Shown: positions 36,021 through 45,207, numbered from the stretch's first letter. The stretch is DNA of 64,000 bases from CAYZJB01 sp964602985 (GCA_964602985.1 CAZRTJ010000018.1:1-64000), one strand, 5' to 3'. Numbers and translations: made by a program. Notes: generated by a model not told the origin, from the sequence alone.

Positions 36021-36364
36021 GGGCGATGCTCGCAAGAGGGAGTGTTCAGGCATGAGTCGGCCAATTCATTTTTCTGCAGGATACGACCTTCCTTGAGCCC
36101 GCGGACGATTTCGTCGACATCGCTTTCCTGAACGAATCCGTACCACACGGCCTCGGGATAAATCACGACCGTCGGGCCGTGTTCGCACTGTCCCAGGCAC
36201 CCGCTTTTCGTCGCGCGCACCGTGGCGGACAGACCATGCGTGGCCACGGATTTCTTGAACAACTCAATCAACCGAAAATCGTTGTCTGGATTGCAGCTTC
36301 GTTTCGGCGCGTCCTTCGGACGAGTGTTCTGACAAACAAAGATATGGTGCTCGTGTTTCGGCAT
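35990..36364 (-). CDS. Thioredoxin-like [2Fe-2S] ferredoxin
   Basis: A 124-residue protein with the four cysteines of the thioredoxin-like ferredoxins: C11 (IFVCQN), C24, C56 and C60 (GCLGQC), plus GPTVVIYPEAVWYGFV. This family resembles the NuoE C-terminal domain and carries electrons in the cytoplasm. The start ATG shares its A with the ClpP stop (TGATG), so the gene is translationally coupled to clpP. The hydrophilic tail after residue 98 is not conserved in the family and lies in the overlap with folC. Confidence 0.85.
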   Translation of the reverse strand: MPKHEHHIFVCQNTRPKDAPKRSCNPDNDFRLIELFKKSVATHGLSATVRATKSGCLGQCEHGPTVVIYPEAVWYGFVQESDVDEIVRGLKEGRILQKNELADSCLNTPSCEHRPQKSTSDKTK

Positions 36365-36966
36365 CAGATCGTCTTGAACGAATCCACGATGCGGTGAATC
36401 ATGCCGTATTCTTTGGCTTCCTTGGCGGTGAACCAGTAATCGCGATTCGTATCCCGTGCGACACGATCCATCGGTTGTCCGGTTTCTTCCGAGAGAATCT
36501 GATTCAATTCATCACGCAGTCGCACGATCTGCGATGCAGAAATTTCGATATCCTTGGTTGTTCCCCGCGCGCCGCCGAGCGGCTGATGGATCATGACGCG
36601 AGAGTGGGGCAAGGCCATCCGGTTTTCTTTCTTTGCCGCGACCAGAATGATCGCCGCCGCACTGGCCGCCAATCCCGTGACAATGGTCTTCACGGGCGCT
36701 TCGATCAGTTTCATCGAATCATAAATGGCCAGACCGTCATCGGCAACGCCTCCCGGCGAATTGATCAGCAGTTTGATCGGTTCCGTTCGACTTTCTTCAT
36801 TAAGAAAGAGCAATTGACTGACAATCCTGCGCGTGACGCGCGGCTCGATCTGCTCGAACAGCAGGATGGTTCGCGCCTTGAGAAAATACTCCATCATTTT
36901 GCGAGACAGCGGGTCGGCGCGTTCTTCCTTCGATTCCTCGTTTTCTTCGTCTTCCAAACGAAACAT
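36364..36966 (-). CDS. ClpP-family serine peptidase (divergent paralogue)
   Basis: A 200-residue ClpP fold. The triad is present: S102 (GLAASAAA), H127 (MIHQPLGG) and an Asp in DTNRDYW. The usual ASMG after the nucleophile is ASAA, and the N-terminal 20 residues are acidic (EDEENEESKEE) instead of the axial-loop sequence. This suggests a second ClpP or ClpR-like subunit rather than the main protease. No clpX or tig adjacent. Its partner ATPase cannot be read from the window. Confidence 0.85.
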   Translation of the reverse strand: MFRLEDEENEESKEERADPLSRKMMEYFLKARTILLFEQIEPRVTRRIVSQLLFLNEESRTEPIKLLINSPGGVADDGLAIYDSMKLIEAPVKTIVTGLAASAAAIILVAAKKENRMALPHSRVMIHQPLGGARGTTKDIEISASQIVRLRDELNQILSEETGQPMDRVARDTNRDYWFTAKEAKEYGMIHRIVDSFKTI

Positions 36967-36980
36967 GCAATCTCCTTACA

Positions 36981-37661
36981 CTATGAATGAACGATGGTAA
37001 CAAATTCTTTGACCGATTGCTCGATGCCCTTGAAAAACGCCCGCGCAAACAAACTGTGTCCGACATTCACTTCTTCGATCGTGCGAATGTCTTTCAGAAG
37101 CGTCAGGTGAGTCGAATCGAGCGGTCCGCCCGCAGTGACTCCCACCCCCAACTGGGCGGCGGCTCCGGCCAGATTCTTCAGATTATCCAGTTCCATGTCC
37201 CTCTCGGGAATGGACGAGGCGCGGACGAGACGCGTGGCGTCCAGTTCGACATAATCAAAGCCAAGCTTCACGGCCGTCTTGACGTCGTCGACGGTCGTGT
37301 TCACAAGAATACTCGTGACGATCTGTTTTTGTCGAAGTTGTTGGACGATTCCCTGCAAACGGTCGGGGTTGGACAGATCGGAGGTTCCTGATCGGCCGAC
37401 CAGTGTAATCATCCCGGGTTGAACGGCGCTCACGAAAGCGAGGTCTCCGTCCGCGTTCAGTCGGACATTCAGATGCGTATGCACCATGGCTTTCAGGATG
37501 GAAATTTCCTGCTGATTCTGGCCTCCGGGAAGAAGCGTGCACACGATGGATTCGACCCCGTTCATTTCCAGAATGGGGACGACGTGAGCCGGATCGGGAG
37601 CGCGGGTTCCGCCGAGATTGCGAAAATCCGCTACACTATCCAGATTGACACCAAGCCGCAT
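36981..37661 (-). CDS. PdxJ-fold protein lacking the catalytic residues
   Basis: A 226-residue TIM-barrel protein that aligns along its full length with pyridoxine 5'-phosphate synthase (LGVNLDSVADFRN, PDPAHVV, GFDYVELDAT, LGVGVTAGGPLD, EVNVGHSLFARA). The catalytic positions differ: the HLREDRRH motif is TLLPGGQN, the Glu of MNLEM is Arg (LNVRL), and the His of NAGH is Gly (TAGG). It is therefore unlikely to make pyridoxine phosphate; it may bind phosphate or PLP. ATG 37661 has GGAG 5 bases upstream; the TTG at 37682 is less likely. It is 14 bases upstream of clpP, same strand. Confidence 0.78.
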   Translation of the reverse strand: MRLGVNLDSVADFRNLGGTRAPDPAHVVPILEMNGVESIVCTLLPGGQNQQEISILKAMVHTHLNVRLNADGDLAFVSAVQPGMITLVGRSGTSDLSNPDRLQGIVQQLRQKQIVTSILVNTTVDDVKTAVKLGFDYVELDATRLVRASSIPERDMELDNLKNLAGAAAQLGVGVTAGGPLDSTHLTLLKDIRTIEEVNVGHSLFARAFFKGIEQSVKEFVTIVHS

Positions 37662-37747
37662 GCGTTCTCCGTTGTTTTGCAAGGCGGGTCAAATTCGGAA
37701 ATTTGCCCGCGAATTTCAATGATGAACCGGTCGCACGACAAACCGTC

Positions 37748-38821
37748 TCAGGCATCGATCCGCACGAGATCGACGTGGAGCGCGACGAGATTCTCGACGC
37801 CTTCGCGGGTGACACGATAATCGTTTTCAATACGAATGCCGAATCGTCCCGGGATGTACAGGCCCGGCTCGATCGTCAGGATCTGATTTTCGGAAAACCG
37901 TTCATCGGACGCCATCCCCAACGTCGGCGATTCGTGGATATCCAGACCGATCCCGTGGCCGAGCGAGTGTGTGAAAAACTCGGCCAGCCCGCGTTTCTCC
38001 AAGGCGGTGCGAGCAACGGCATCCGCCTGTCGACATGGCCCGTCCACACGAATGGATTCCGCCGCGGCGAGATGCGCCTCCTGCACAGCTTCGTAGGCCA
38101 CCAGAAATTCCGCCGGAGGCACACCGTAATAAACCGTTCGGGTGAGGTCCGCGTGGTACCCGTCGACAACGGCGCCGAAATCGATGAGGACACATTCGTT
38201 TGCCTGCAGGACCCGGTCTCCGGGCCTTGCGTGCGGCAAGGCCGCGTGATCTCCAAAAGCGACGATGGTGTCAAAGGCGATTCGTTCCGCTCCGCGAAGG
38301 CGCATTTCGTAATCCAATCGCGACGCGAGCTGACGCTCCGTGACGCCGCCGCCAATCGATTCCTGAACGGCGAGATAGGACTGCTCGCTCACTTCGATCG
38401 CACGTCGGATGGCCGCGATTTCGGACGGGTCCTTGGAATCGCGCAGGGATTCCACGAGACGATCCGTCGGTCGCCATTCGACTGTGGGAAGTGTCTCCTG
38501 CAGTTTCCGCAACGTCCACACGGACACGAGCCGCGATTCGAATCCGATGGCGGCCCGGTCCGGGATCAGAGCGGTCAGCGCATCGTGCAGAGTCTGGCCC
38601 GGTTTTGTGATGATGACGTGCGCGTGCGTCACTTCTTGTCGAGCCTGTTCGGTATAACGTCCGTCGGTGATGAGTGTGGCATTTCCATCAGACATCCAGA
38701 CGCAACCGGAGGATCCGGTGAACCCGGTCAGGTATCGCAGATGGCCAGGATGAAACGTCACGAAACCGGACAACCCCGCGCCGGTGATTTTGTCAGACAG
38801 ATTGTCCAGGCGCGTCTTCAT
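37748..38821 (-). CDS. Xaa-Pro aminopeptidase/dipeptidase (M24)
   Basis: A 357-residue pita-bread metallopeptidase that removes residues before proline. An N-terminal creatinase-like domain (1-125) is followed by the catalytic domain with the five metal ligands: D in LIDFGAVVDG, D in YHADLTRT, H in HSLGHGIGLDIHE, E in LTIEPGLY and E in RIENDY. PepQ/PepP-like. Its ATG overlaps the rsgA stop (ATGA), so the two are coupled. Confidence 0.93.
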   Translation of the reverse strand: MKTRLDNLSDKITGAGLSGFVTFHPGHLRYLTGFTGSSGCVWMSDGNATLITDGRYTEQARQEVTHAHVIITKPGQTLHDALTALIPDRAAIGFESRLVSVWTLRKLQETLPTVEWRPTDRLVESLRDSKDPSEIAAIRRAIEVSEQSYLAVQESIGGGVTERQLASRLDYEMRLRGAERIAFDTIVAFGDHAALPHARPGDRVLQANECVLIDFGAVVDGYHADLTRTVYYGVPPAEFLVAYEAVQEAHLAAAESIRVDGPCRQADAVARTALEKRGLAEFFTHSLGHGIGLDIHESPTLGMASDERFSENQILTIEPGLYIPGRFGIRIENDYRVTREGVENLVALHVDLVRIDA

Positions 38822-39861
38822 TCGCGGTACCGTTGTTTCAATTGCTTGTGAATTTGCTTCCAGCGCATTTTTTCGATACGTGCGGCCGTTTCGTTTTGTC
38901 GCAGGGCAAGATACATCAATTCCCGCTTCATTTTCTGATAATTCCGGAATCGACGCGGGTCAAGTTCCCCGGACGCGAGCGCGGCTCGTACCGCACAGTC
39001 GGGTTCCTCTTCGTGTGCGCAGTCGCGGAATCGGCATCCTCCCGCAAGCGTCTCCACGTCCGGGAAAGCCGAGTCCGCGCTTTCCTCATGACTCCAGAGC
39101 TGAAGTTCCCGAAGTCCCGGCGTGTCAATCCAAAGCGCGCCGCCGGGCAGGACGAACAACTCGCGTGTGGTCGTCGTGTGTCGCCCGCGAAAACCGACTT
39201 CGCGTGTGGACTGGCGCTCGGCGCCGAGGAGGCGATTGGTTAATGTGGATTTTCCCGCGCCGGAAGAGCCGAGCACACATGCGGTCTTGCCCGGTGCGAG
39301 GTAGAAGGAGACCGTATCCAGTCCCTGACCGTCCACAGCGCTGACGGCGATCACCGGCGTAACAGGGAAAGCCGATCGCACTTCACAGACACGCTCGGAC
39401 GCATGCGGGTCGAGATCGGCTTTGTTCAGAAGCAGAATGACATCCGCGCCGCTGTCCTGCACGGCGGTCACGTACCGCTCGATGCGACTGAGATTGTAAT
39501 CCCGGTCGAGACCGGTGAGAATAAAGACAAGGTCCACATTGGCGACGAGAACCTGTTCCAGCGTCACCTCTCCGGGGACTTTGCGGGAAATGTGTCCACG
39601 CGCTTTGAGGATAGACCGAATGACGACGACCGATTCCCGAGTGTCCGTCAACACCCAGTCGCCCGTCACCGGCCATCGATCGCGACCGCACTCGATTTCG
39701 TGGCGCAATTTGCCTGACAATACCGCTCGCGAGTCGCCATCCGCTGTGAGAAGGGCGTACTCCGTCAGGTGGACCCCGGAGATTCGCGCCGGAGACAGCG
39801 CTTCGCCCGGAGTAAGTTGTTTCTGAAAAAACGCACTCCAACCAAGAGATTGAAGAGACAT
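38818..39861 (-). CDS. rsgA: Ribosome small-subunit-dependent GTPase A
   Basis: A 347-residue circularly permuted GTPase for late 30S maturation. An OB domain is followed by G4 (LLLNKADLD) ahead of G1 (GSSGAGKSTL), G2 (HTTTTREL), G3 (DTPGLRE) and the C-terminal zinc knuckle (CRFRDCAHEEEPDC). ATG 39861 is chosen because GGAGG lies 8 bases before it; the frame is open further upstream but those 53 residues are unlike the family. Confidence 0.95.
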   Translation of the reverse strand: MSLQSLGWSAFFQKQLTPGEALSPARISGVHLTEYALLTADGDSRAVLSGKLRHEIECGRDRWPVTGDWVLTDTRESVVVIRSILKARGHISRKVPGEVTLEQVLVANVDLVFILTGLDRDYNLSRIERYVTAVQDSGADVILLLNKADLDPHASERVCEVRSAFPVTPVIAVSAVDGQGLDTVSFYLAPGKTACVLGSSGAGKSTLTNRLLGAERQSTREVGFRGRHTTTTRELFVLPGGALWIDTPGLRELQLWSHEESADSAFPDVETLAGGCRFRDCAHEEEPDCAVRAALASGELDPRRFRNYQKMKRELMYLALRQNETAARIEKMRWKQIHKQLKQRYRE

Positions 39862-40051
39862 GGATGATTCCTCCAAGAGTTGAATGTGGCGGAGGAATCC
39901 GCTTCCGTTTAGAAGCGTGGACCTCCGCTGTGGCGAACGAGGAGGCTGGAGGCAATCATAGGCGATCCTTTGAAGGTTTGGAGACGACCACAGCATACAA
40001 AATCCCGGCGCACGAAGCAACGGTCGTGTCGCGAATCGCGGCGCGAAGATG

Positions 40052-40630
40052 TTATCCGATCAAACCTTTTCGTATTCGCTCGACAAACATCTGCAGGAGT
40101 CGATCGCGCGTCGGCAGTGTCTGTACGACAAACCCAACAAATCCGATCGCAGACAATCCGTTCAACAGAAAGATCGGGTGAGACGGCGCCAGTCCGTTGA
40201 TCACGGTGAGGAAACAAACCACGAGTCCGAAGAGAGCCGGCGCTTCCAACAAACCCAAACGTAGAATGATCGCAGTCCGCATATGCATCAGAGCCCGTGT
40301 GGCGGGGTTTTGCGCCACTTCCGATCCGGACGCTTTTCCCGGTGCGGCTCTTTCCAGATTCCTATCTGAAAATTGCGCGTCGAACAGAAATCGGCCTCCC
40401 ACGATCGCTCCGACCAGAAGAGCAAGGTGAGCCAGGCTGAGAACTTGCAGAACTTCGACGGCGCCCTCATCCGGCGTCGCCGCCTGCGTCAGATACAACA
40501 CAACAATCACCAGACCGAACAGAGTCACGCCCATTCCCAGTGCGGCCTGCAGGATGGCCATTTGACTTACGTTCCCGGTCGACAGGGCCGATTCAAAATC
40601 GGCAGTTGAAATTTCTCTGAGTGAGTTCAT
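40052..40630 (-). CDS. Four-helix membrane protein of unknown function
   Basis: A 192-residue protein with four hydrophobic segments (AALGMGVTLFGLVIVVLYL; LSLAHLALLVGAIVGG; LLEAPALFGLVVCFLTVI; LLNGLSAIGFVGFVVQTL) and a hydrophilic N terminus. ATG 40630 is preceded by GGAG and is preferred to the longer frame to 40747, which overlaps the rhomboid gene. I do not recognise a family. Follows the rhomboid gene by about 20 bases on the same strand. Confidence 0.65.
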   Translation of the reverse strand: MNSLREISTADFESALSTGNVSQMAILQAALGMGVTLFGLVIVVLYLTQAATPDEGAVEVLQVLSLAHLALLVGAIVGGRFLFDAQFSDRNLERAAPGKASGSEVAQNPATRALMHMRTAIILRLGLLEAPALFGLVVCFLTVINGLAPSHPIFLLNGLSAIGFVGFVVQTLPTRDRLLQMFVERIRKGLIG

Positions 40631-40650
40631 GCTCTCCACTTTCGTTTGGG

Positions 40651-41352
40651 TCAATCGTGTAAACGATGAACGCGAGAGTTGCGTGTCGTGGACCTCACGG
40701 CAACGGCGACCGCCGCGCCCGCGGCAAATCCACCCAGATGCGCCCACCAGGCAACACCGCCGAGCGAATCTCCCGCCATGATCGATGCCGTTCCCTGAAA
40801 GAACTGAAGGAGAAACCAGAATCCCAAAAAGAAGACGGCGGGAATTTCAATGATCTGGATGAAGACAAAGATCGGAATCAACGTCAACACCCGGGAACGC
40901 GGATACAGCAGAAAATACGCGCCCATCACTCCGGAAATGGCGCCGCTCGCACCAATCGTCGGGATTTGGGAGTGGGCATTGAGCATCATGTGTGCGACGC
41001 CGGCGACCAGACCCGTTCCCAAATAAAATCCAAGAAAGCCGACATGCCCCAGCCGATCTTCGATGTTGTCCCCAAAAATCCAGAGGTTCCACATATTCCC
41101 GATGATGTGCATCCATCCGCCGTGCAGGAACATCGAGCTGACGAAGGGGAAGAAACGATCGCCCCACTCTCCGGGGCGCGCATCGCTCAGCCAGAAGTAT
41201 CGAGCCGGAACCAGACCGTAGTCGAGAATAAATTGATTGACCGACTCGCCGAGCATCAACTGAAAGATGAAGAAGAACGCATTTACGGCGATGATCGCGA
41301 TTGTGACGACAGGGACTGTCTGCGAGGGAATCGTATCTCGAAGGGGAATCAT
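40651..41352 (-). CDS. Rhomboid-family intramembrane serine protease
   Basis: A 233-residue protein with about six to seven membrane helices. It has the rhomboid signatures: SSMFLHGGWMHIIGNMWNLW, catalytic S136 in GASGAISG and catalytic H205 in WWAHLGGFAAG. It cuts membrane proteins inside or next to the bilayer; substrates unknown. Confidence 0.92.
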   Translation of the reverse strand: MIPLRDTIPSQTVPVVTIAIIAVNAFFFIFQLMLGESVNQFILDYGLVPARYFWLSDARPGEWGDRFFPFVSSMFLHGGWMHIIGNMWNLWIFGDNIEDRLGHVGFLGFYLGTGLVAGVAHMMLNAHSQIPTIGASGAISGVMGAYFLLYPRSRVLTLIPIFVFIQIIEIPAVFFLGFWFLLQFFQGTASIMAGDSLGGVAWWAHLGGFAAGAAVAVAVRSTTRNSRVHRLHD

Positions 41353-41416
41353 CGTGCGTGGAATCTATTCCATCGGGGAGAGGAAACCAAGAATTTTTGC
41401 ACGTGGGGCTCGGCTT

Positions 41417-42982
41417 CTATTGCACAATCTCCACGAGGACATTTGCCACGCCGGACTGGGTGATGTCGAGCTGTTTGGCAGCTGCCAGGGAGAGATCGAT
41501 GATTCGTCCTTTGACGAACGGGCCGCGGTCGTTGATCCTCACGACGACGGATTTTTTCGTATCGGTGCGCGTGACCTTCACCTTGGTGTCAAACGGCAGT
41601 GTCCGGTGCGCGGCGGTCATGGCATGCATGTCAAACACTTCTCCACTGGCCGTCTTCCGCCCGTGATACTTGTCGGCGTAGTACGATGCCTCTCCGGTTT
41701 GGACGCCATCCGATGCGACCGCTTTCGCCGGATCTTCCGTCGGCGCCCACGCATAGATGGTTTCCCGGGTTTCCGTGAGATTTTCGTCGATTTCCAAAAC
41801 CTGCGTGAACAGTTCATCCACGACCAGCGTGCCGCGGTAGGAATTTCCTTTCCACGAATATTCGTACCGATACAGGGATGGATTTTTGAAGCCCTTGCCG
41901 TTCTTTTTCAGAAAGGCGGCGTCCTTCACCGATTTTGCCACTTGCCGTTCCGTGCTTCCGCCGACGAACGTCCACTCCACGACGAGGTCCCGATCGTTCT
42001 GTGACACACGGACGAGGTGAACCTTTTCCTGATCGGAGACGAAATAGCGATCCGGCACAGCGGCAGCCACGCGCTCCGTCTTTCCATCTCCTCCGGTCGC
42101 AAGCGCAAAGAATCGCTTGGCGCCTGTGAGATGATTTTGGTAATGACCTGCCAGCGGGTCGATTCCCAGCAGTTCTTTGGGATTGCGCGCATGAATGATG
42201 TTGCCATCGCCCAGATAGAAGGCGACATGGCTGACGCGAGCGCCATACGAAAAAAACAAGAGATCTCCGGGCATAAGGTCCTTCGTCTGCACCTTTGCGC
42301 CGATATCCTGCGCCCAGATTTCGTGAGACGAACGCGGCAATTCGATGTTGGCAATGGCCCGGCACACGGTGGTAATAAATCCGCTGCAATCACTGCCTCT
42401 GCGCTTTTGGGCGGCTCCCCACACATACGGAGTACCCAGCCAGCTCCGTACCTCGGCTTCGAACTGGGACCGGGTTACCTGGGTTTTGACGACCGCTTTG
42501 AGCGAGGAAGAACCGCGCGTGATCAGGGCGTCCGGGATGTCCACAAATCGCTTGGCGGCGAAGCAATATCCGTGAATCGTCGCACCGGACGACAGGACGA
42601 TCCCCTGGGCCGGCGTGAGGTGGGCGATGCCGTCTTCATCGTTCAGATAGATACCCAGTTCGGCGACGTCGTCTTCATTGCCGGTGTAATCGCGGTAGAA
42701 CAACACATCGCCCGGACGCAATTCGTCTTCATCGTGGTAAATACGCTGACCTTGCCCACTCTTCCACAATTCTGAAGCGCTCGCAGGCAGATGTACGTCG
42801 AACACGGAAGCATACACGTCGGCCACAAAGGCCGCCGAACTGGAAGGTCGCGATCCGAGACGAGCATCCACCGCGACCACGAAATCCCGGACCGTGGCAC
42901 GCGTGGGGACGAGTTGTTGCGCAGAAGCAGTCTGCGTCACCAGGCCCGCGAGAAGCGCAAAACAAACATGTCGGAGGATCAT
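41417..42982 (-). CDS. Wall hydrolase: inactive NlpC/P60, active NlpC/P60, RlpA-like domain
   Basis: A 521-residue exported protein. Signal peptide 1-21. Residues about 28-135 match the NlpC/P60 fold (SSSAAFVADVY, LRPGDVLFYRD) but have Ser 49 for the catalytic Cys and Asp 105 for the first His. Residues about 172-290 are an intact NlpC/P60 domain: C199 (GSDCSGF), H252 (SHVAFYLGDG), H264 (IIHARN). Residues about 425-521 are an RlpA-type double-psi barrel (GEASYYADKYHGRKTASGE, VRINDRGPFVKGRIIDLS). The protein likely cleaves stem peptides and may also act on glycan strands. No SPOR domain. Confidence 0.87.
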   Translation of the reverse strand: MILRHVCFALLAGLVTQTASAQQLVPTRATVRDFVVAVDARLGSRPSSSAAFVADVYASVFDVHLPASASELWKSGQGQRIYHDEDELRPGDVLFYRDYTGNEDDVAELGIYLNDEDGIAHLTPAQGIVLSSGATIHGYCFAAKRFVDIPDALITRGSSSLKAVVKTQVTRSQFEAEVRSWLGTPYVWGAAQKRRGSDCSGFITTVCRAIANIELPRSSHEIWAQDIGAKVQTKDLMPGDLLFFSYGARVSHVAFYLGDGNIIHARNPKELLGIDPLAGHYQNHLTGAKRFFALATGGDGKTERVAAAVPDRYFVSDQEKVHLVRVSQNDRDLVVEWTFVGGSTERQVAKSVKDAAFLKKNGKGFKNPSLYRYEYSWKGNSYRGTLVVDELFTQVLEIDENLTETRETIYAWAPTEDPAKAVASDGVQTGEASYYADKYHGRKTASGEVFDMHAMTAAHRTLPFDTKVKVTRTDTKKSVVVRINDRGPFVKGRIIDLSLAAAKQLDITQSGVANVLVEIVQ

Positions 42983-43057
42983 TGTCGTGCTGGTAAGGTG
43001 GCTTCGTTGTTCCAGTCAATGTATACGAATCGTTTCAGGTAATCACTGGATTATTTT

Positions 43058-43086
43058 TTGGAATTGCCGACGTGCGCCGGTATATT
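43058..43086 (+). promoter_or_regulatory. Promoter of the RlmI-like gene
   Basis: TTGGAA (43058-43063), 17 bases, TATATT (43081-43086) followed by G. The ATG begins only 8 bases after the -10 box, so the transcript would be leaderless. Confidence 0.55.
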
Positions 43087-43093
43087 GCCCGCC

Positions 43094-44293
43094 ATGAAAG
43101 TGCGGCTCAAAGCAGGCAAAGACAAAAAAATTCGGAATCATTATCCCTGGATTTTTCGCGATGACATCGCGACGCATTTTGCAGATCGCGGGGAGATCGA
43201 GGACGGATCGTGTGTGGACGTGATGGATGCCGATGGGAAATTTCTGGGCGTGGGCATGTACAACGCACGTTCCCACATCGTCATTCGCATGCTGACACGG
43301 CAACACATGCCGATCGACGCGACATTCTGGAAACGACGCATCGAACAAGCGGTGGCGTTCCGGAAATCGCTGTCGATTCCCTCCGATGGGATTCGCTGGA
43401 TCCATTCCGAGGCGGACGGTCTGCCCGGTCTGATCGTGGACGGTTTTGGCGATACCGTCGTGGTGCAGTTTCGCACCCTGGGCATGGAACGGTGGAAGGA
43501 CACGCTCACAGGTCTGCTGGTGGAGACCTTGCAGGCATCCGCGGCATACGAACGCAGCGATATGGAATCCCGTCTGGAAGAAGGACTGGAGCCGGCGAAA
43601 GGCTTGCTGTGCGGAAGACAGCCGGAAGCGGTTACGATACGGGAAGGTGATCTGAGTTTTCGCGTCGACATCGTGGACGGTCACAAAACAGGATTTTATC
43701 TGGACCAGCGGGACAATCGCCAGCGGGTTCGCGCGCTCGTGCGAAAAGGAGGGAGGGCGCTGGACTTGTTTTCGTACGCCGGGGCCTTTGGGATTGCGAT
43801 GGCTCAGGCCGGCGCATCGGTCGTTTGCGTGGATTCGGATCCCCGCGCCGCCGAAGAAGCGACCGCCAACGCGCAGTTGAACCGCGTGGAGGATCGCCTG
43901 ACGTCGATCTGTGCGGATGCGTATGCCTATCTGGAAAACGAAAACGCGTCGTGTGCCGCACAACCCGGTTCGTATCGGAAATTCGACGTCGTCGTCATCG
44001 ACCCTCCCGCGATTGCCAAGCGCAAAGAAGGCATCGACAAACTCAAATGGGCGTACTGGCGGCTGTTGAAAGACAGTTTGCCGCTCGTACAGCGAGGTGG
44101 ATTTGTCGTCCTGTCTTCCTGCGCGTATCACATGAGCACGGATCTGATGCAGGAAGCGGCGCGATTCGCATCGGCAGACCTCGGTGTGCGATTGCGTGTG
44201 GTCGATGTGACGTTCCAGCCGCCCGACCATCCGTGGATGCTGCAGATTCCGGAATCGCTGTACCTGAAGACCGTGTATTATCAGCTGGTGTGA
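43094..44293 (+). CDS. Class I rRNA methyltransferase, RlmI/RlmK-like (PUA + MTase)
   Basis: A 399-residue protein. An N-terminal PUA domain (1-75: KVRLKAGKDKKIRNHYPWIF), a middle domain (WIHSEADGLPGLIVDGFGD) and a Rossmann methyltransferase (TGFYLDQRDNRQRVR; ALDLFSYAGAFGIAMAQAGA; VVIDPPAIAKRKE; VVLSSCAYHMS) match the YccW/RlmI family that methylates C5 of a 23S rRNA cytosine. The catalytic Cys of SSCAYH is present. No SD; see the promoter entry. Confidence 0.92.
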   Translation: MKVRLKAGKDKKIRNHYPWIFRDDIATHFADRGEIEDGSCVDVMDADGKFLGVGMYNARSHIVIRMLTRQHMPIDATFWKRRIEQAVAFRKSLSIPSDGIRWIHSEADGLPGLIVDGFGDTVVVQFRTLGMERWKDTLTGLLVETLQASAAYERSDMESRLEEGLEPAKGLLCGRQPEAVTIREGDLSFRVDIVDGHKTGFYLDQRDNRQRVRALVRKGGRALDLFSYAGAFGIAMAQAGASVVCVDSDPRAAEEATANAQLNRVEDRLTSICADAYAYLENENASCAAQPGSYRKFDVVVIDPPAIAKRKEGIDKLKWAYWRLLKDSLPLVQRGGFVVLSSCAYHMSTDLMQEAARFASADLGVRLRVVDVTFQPPDHPWMLQIPESLYLKTVYYQLV

Positions 44294-44421
44294 AGAAATG
44301 CGCCTGGCTGTGGTGATGACTAATCCGTGAATGGATCCAATCGTGAGGGGATCGAATCTCTTGAAATTACCTTTGTTCTTTGCTAAGGTTGTTTCAATAG
44401 AGTTCAGGGAAAGTTTATTGC

Positions 44422-44619
44422 ATGAGAAAGAGAATCAAAGAAACGCCTGTTGCACGTGCCCTCCGCATAAAAAAAACTCTCGCCAAGTCGAAAAAGCCGG
44501 ACAAAATTTCAGAATTGATCGGAAAGTATTCGGTTGACTCAAAAACGACGTGGAGTCTCGGATTTACGGACGACGTACCAACTGAAGGTCGATGTTCGGC
44601 ATTTCACGCAATATTTTGA
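44422..44619 (+). CDS. Possible small basic protein
   Basis: A 65-residue frame with a basic N terminus (MRKRIKETPVARALRIKKTL, then KISELIGKYSVDSK). A weak GGGA lies 11 bases before the ATG. It fits the size and style of toxin-antitoxin antitoxins but no partner gene is seen. May not be translated. Confidence 0.3.
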   Translation: MRKRIKETPVARALRIKKTLAKSKKPDKISELIGKYSVDSKTTWSLGFTDDVPTEGRCSAFHAIF

Positions 44620-44799
44620 AAGGCTCTTTCCTATCATTGTCCTTTGAGGTGGGCGGATCGCGCATGTCACGCCGTCCCACAGGCCGCGTGACGCTGTGTG
44701 GTGCACAGATTTGGAATGGACATATGAATCGTAAGCGTCTGATTTTCGATTGAGTATTGTCAAAAGCGTGCTGTGCCGGGACAGCGATTAAGTAATCCA

Positions 44800-45207
44800 A
44801 TGAAATCACATCTTCCTGAAAATCTCCGGATGTCTCCACCAATGCGGATCGGACTGCTGGCGCTGGTTTTTGCATTCGCCGGATGCGCTCGGACGTTCGT
44901 TGCCAAAGAATATGAGGCCAAAGACTCGACGGCCCGCGTTGCGGAGTTGGAGCAGTTCCTGTCCACGCTGCGGCCGGACGATCCAATCACGCTCGTGATG
45001 GAGGATGGTACGACGAATGCCGGCGTTTACTATTCGACCCAGGACGGCTACGTCACGATTCAGCAGGGAACGTTCTTTCGTGATTACAAACTCACCGAAA
45101 TTCACAAAGTTCAATTTCGCAGTGAATCCAGAAACATGAAACCGCTTGCGTTCGGTTTGGCGGGTGTGATCGCTGCGATCATTATTTTTCAATTTTCACG
45201 GGAATAA
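44800..45207 (+). CDS. Small lipoprotein with C-terminal membrane helix
   Basis: About 135 residues: a lipoprotein signal ending LALVFAFAGC, a short beta-rich domain (PITLVMEDGTTNAGVYYSTQ, DGYVTIQQGTFFRDYKL) like a small SH3/Sm-type fold, and a C-terminal hydrophobic helix (FGLAGVIAAIIIFQF). Start uncertain: ATG 44800, 44830 or 44842 all keep the lipobox and none has a good SD. It ends 3 bases before pyrC and is probably co-transcribed. No family recognised. Confidence 0.6.
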   Translation: MKSHLPENLRMSPPMRIGLLALVFAFAGCARTFVAKEYEAKDSTARVAELEQFLSTLRPDDPITLVMEDGTTNAGVYYSTQDGYVTIQQGTFFRDYKLTEIHKVQFRSESRNMKPLAFGLAGVIAAIIIFQFSRE

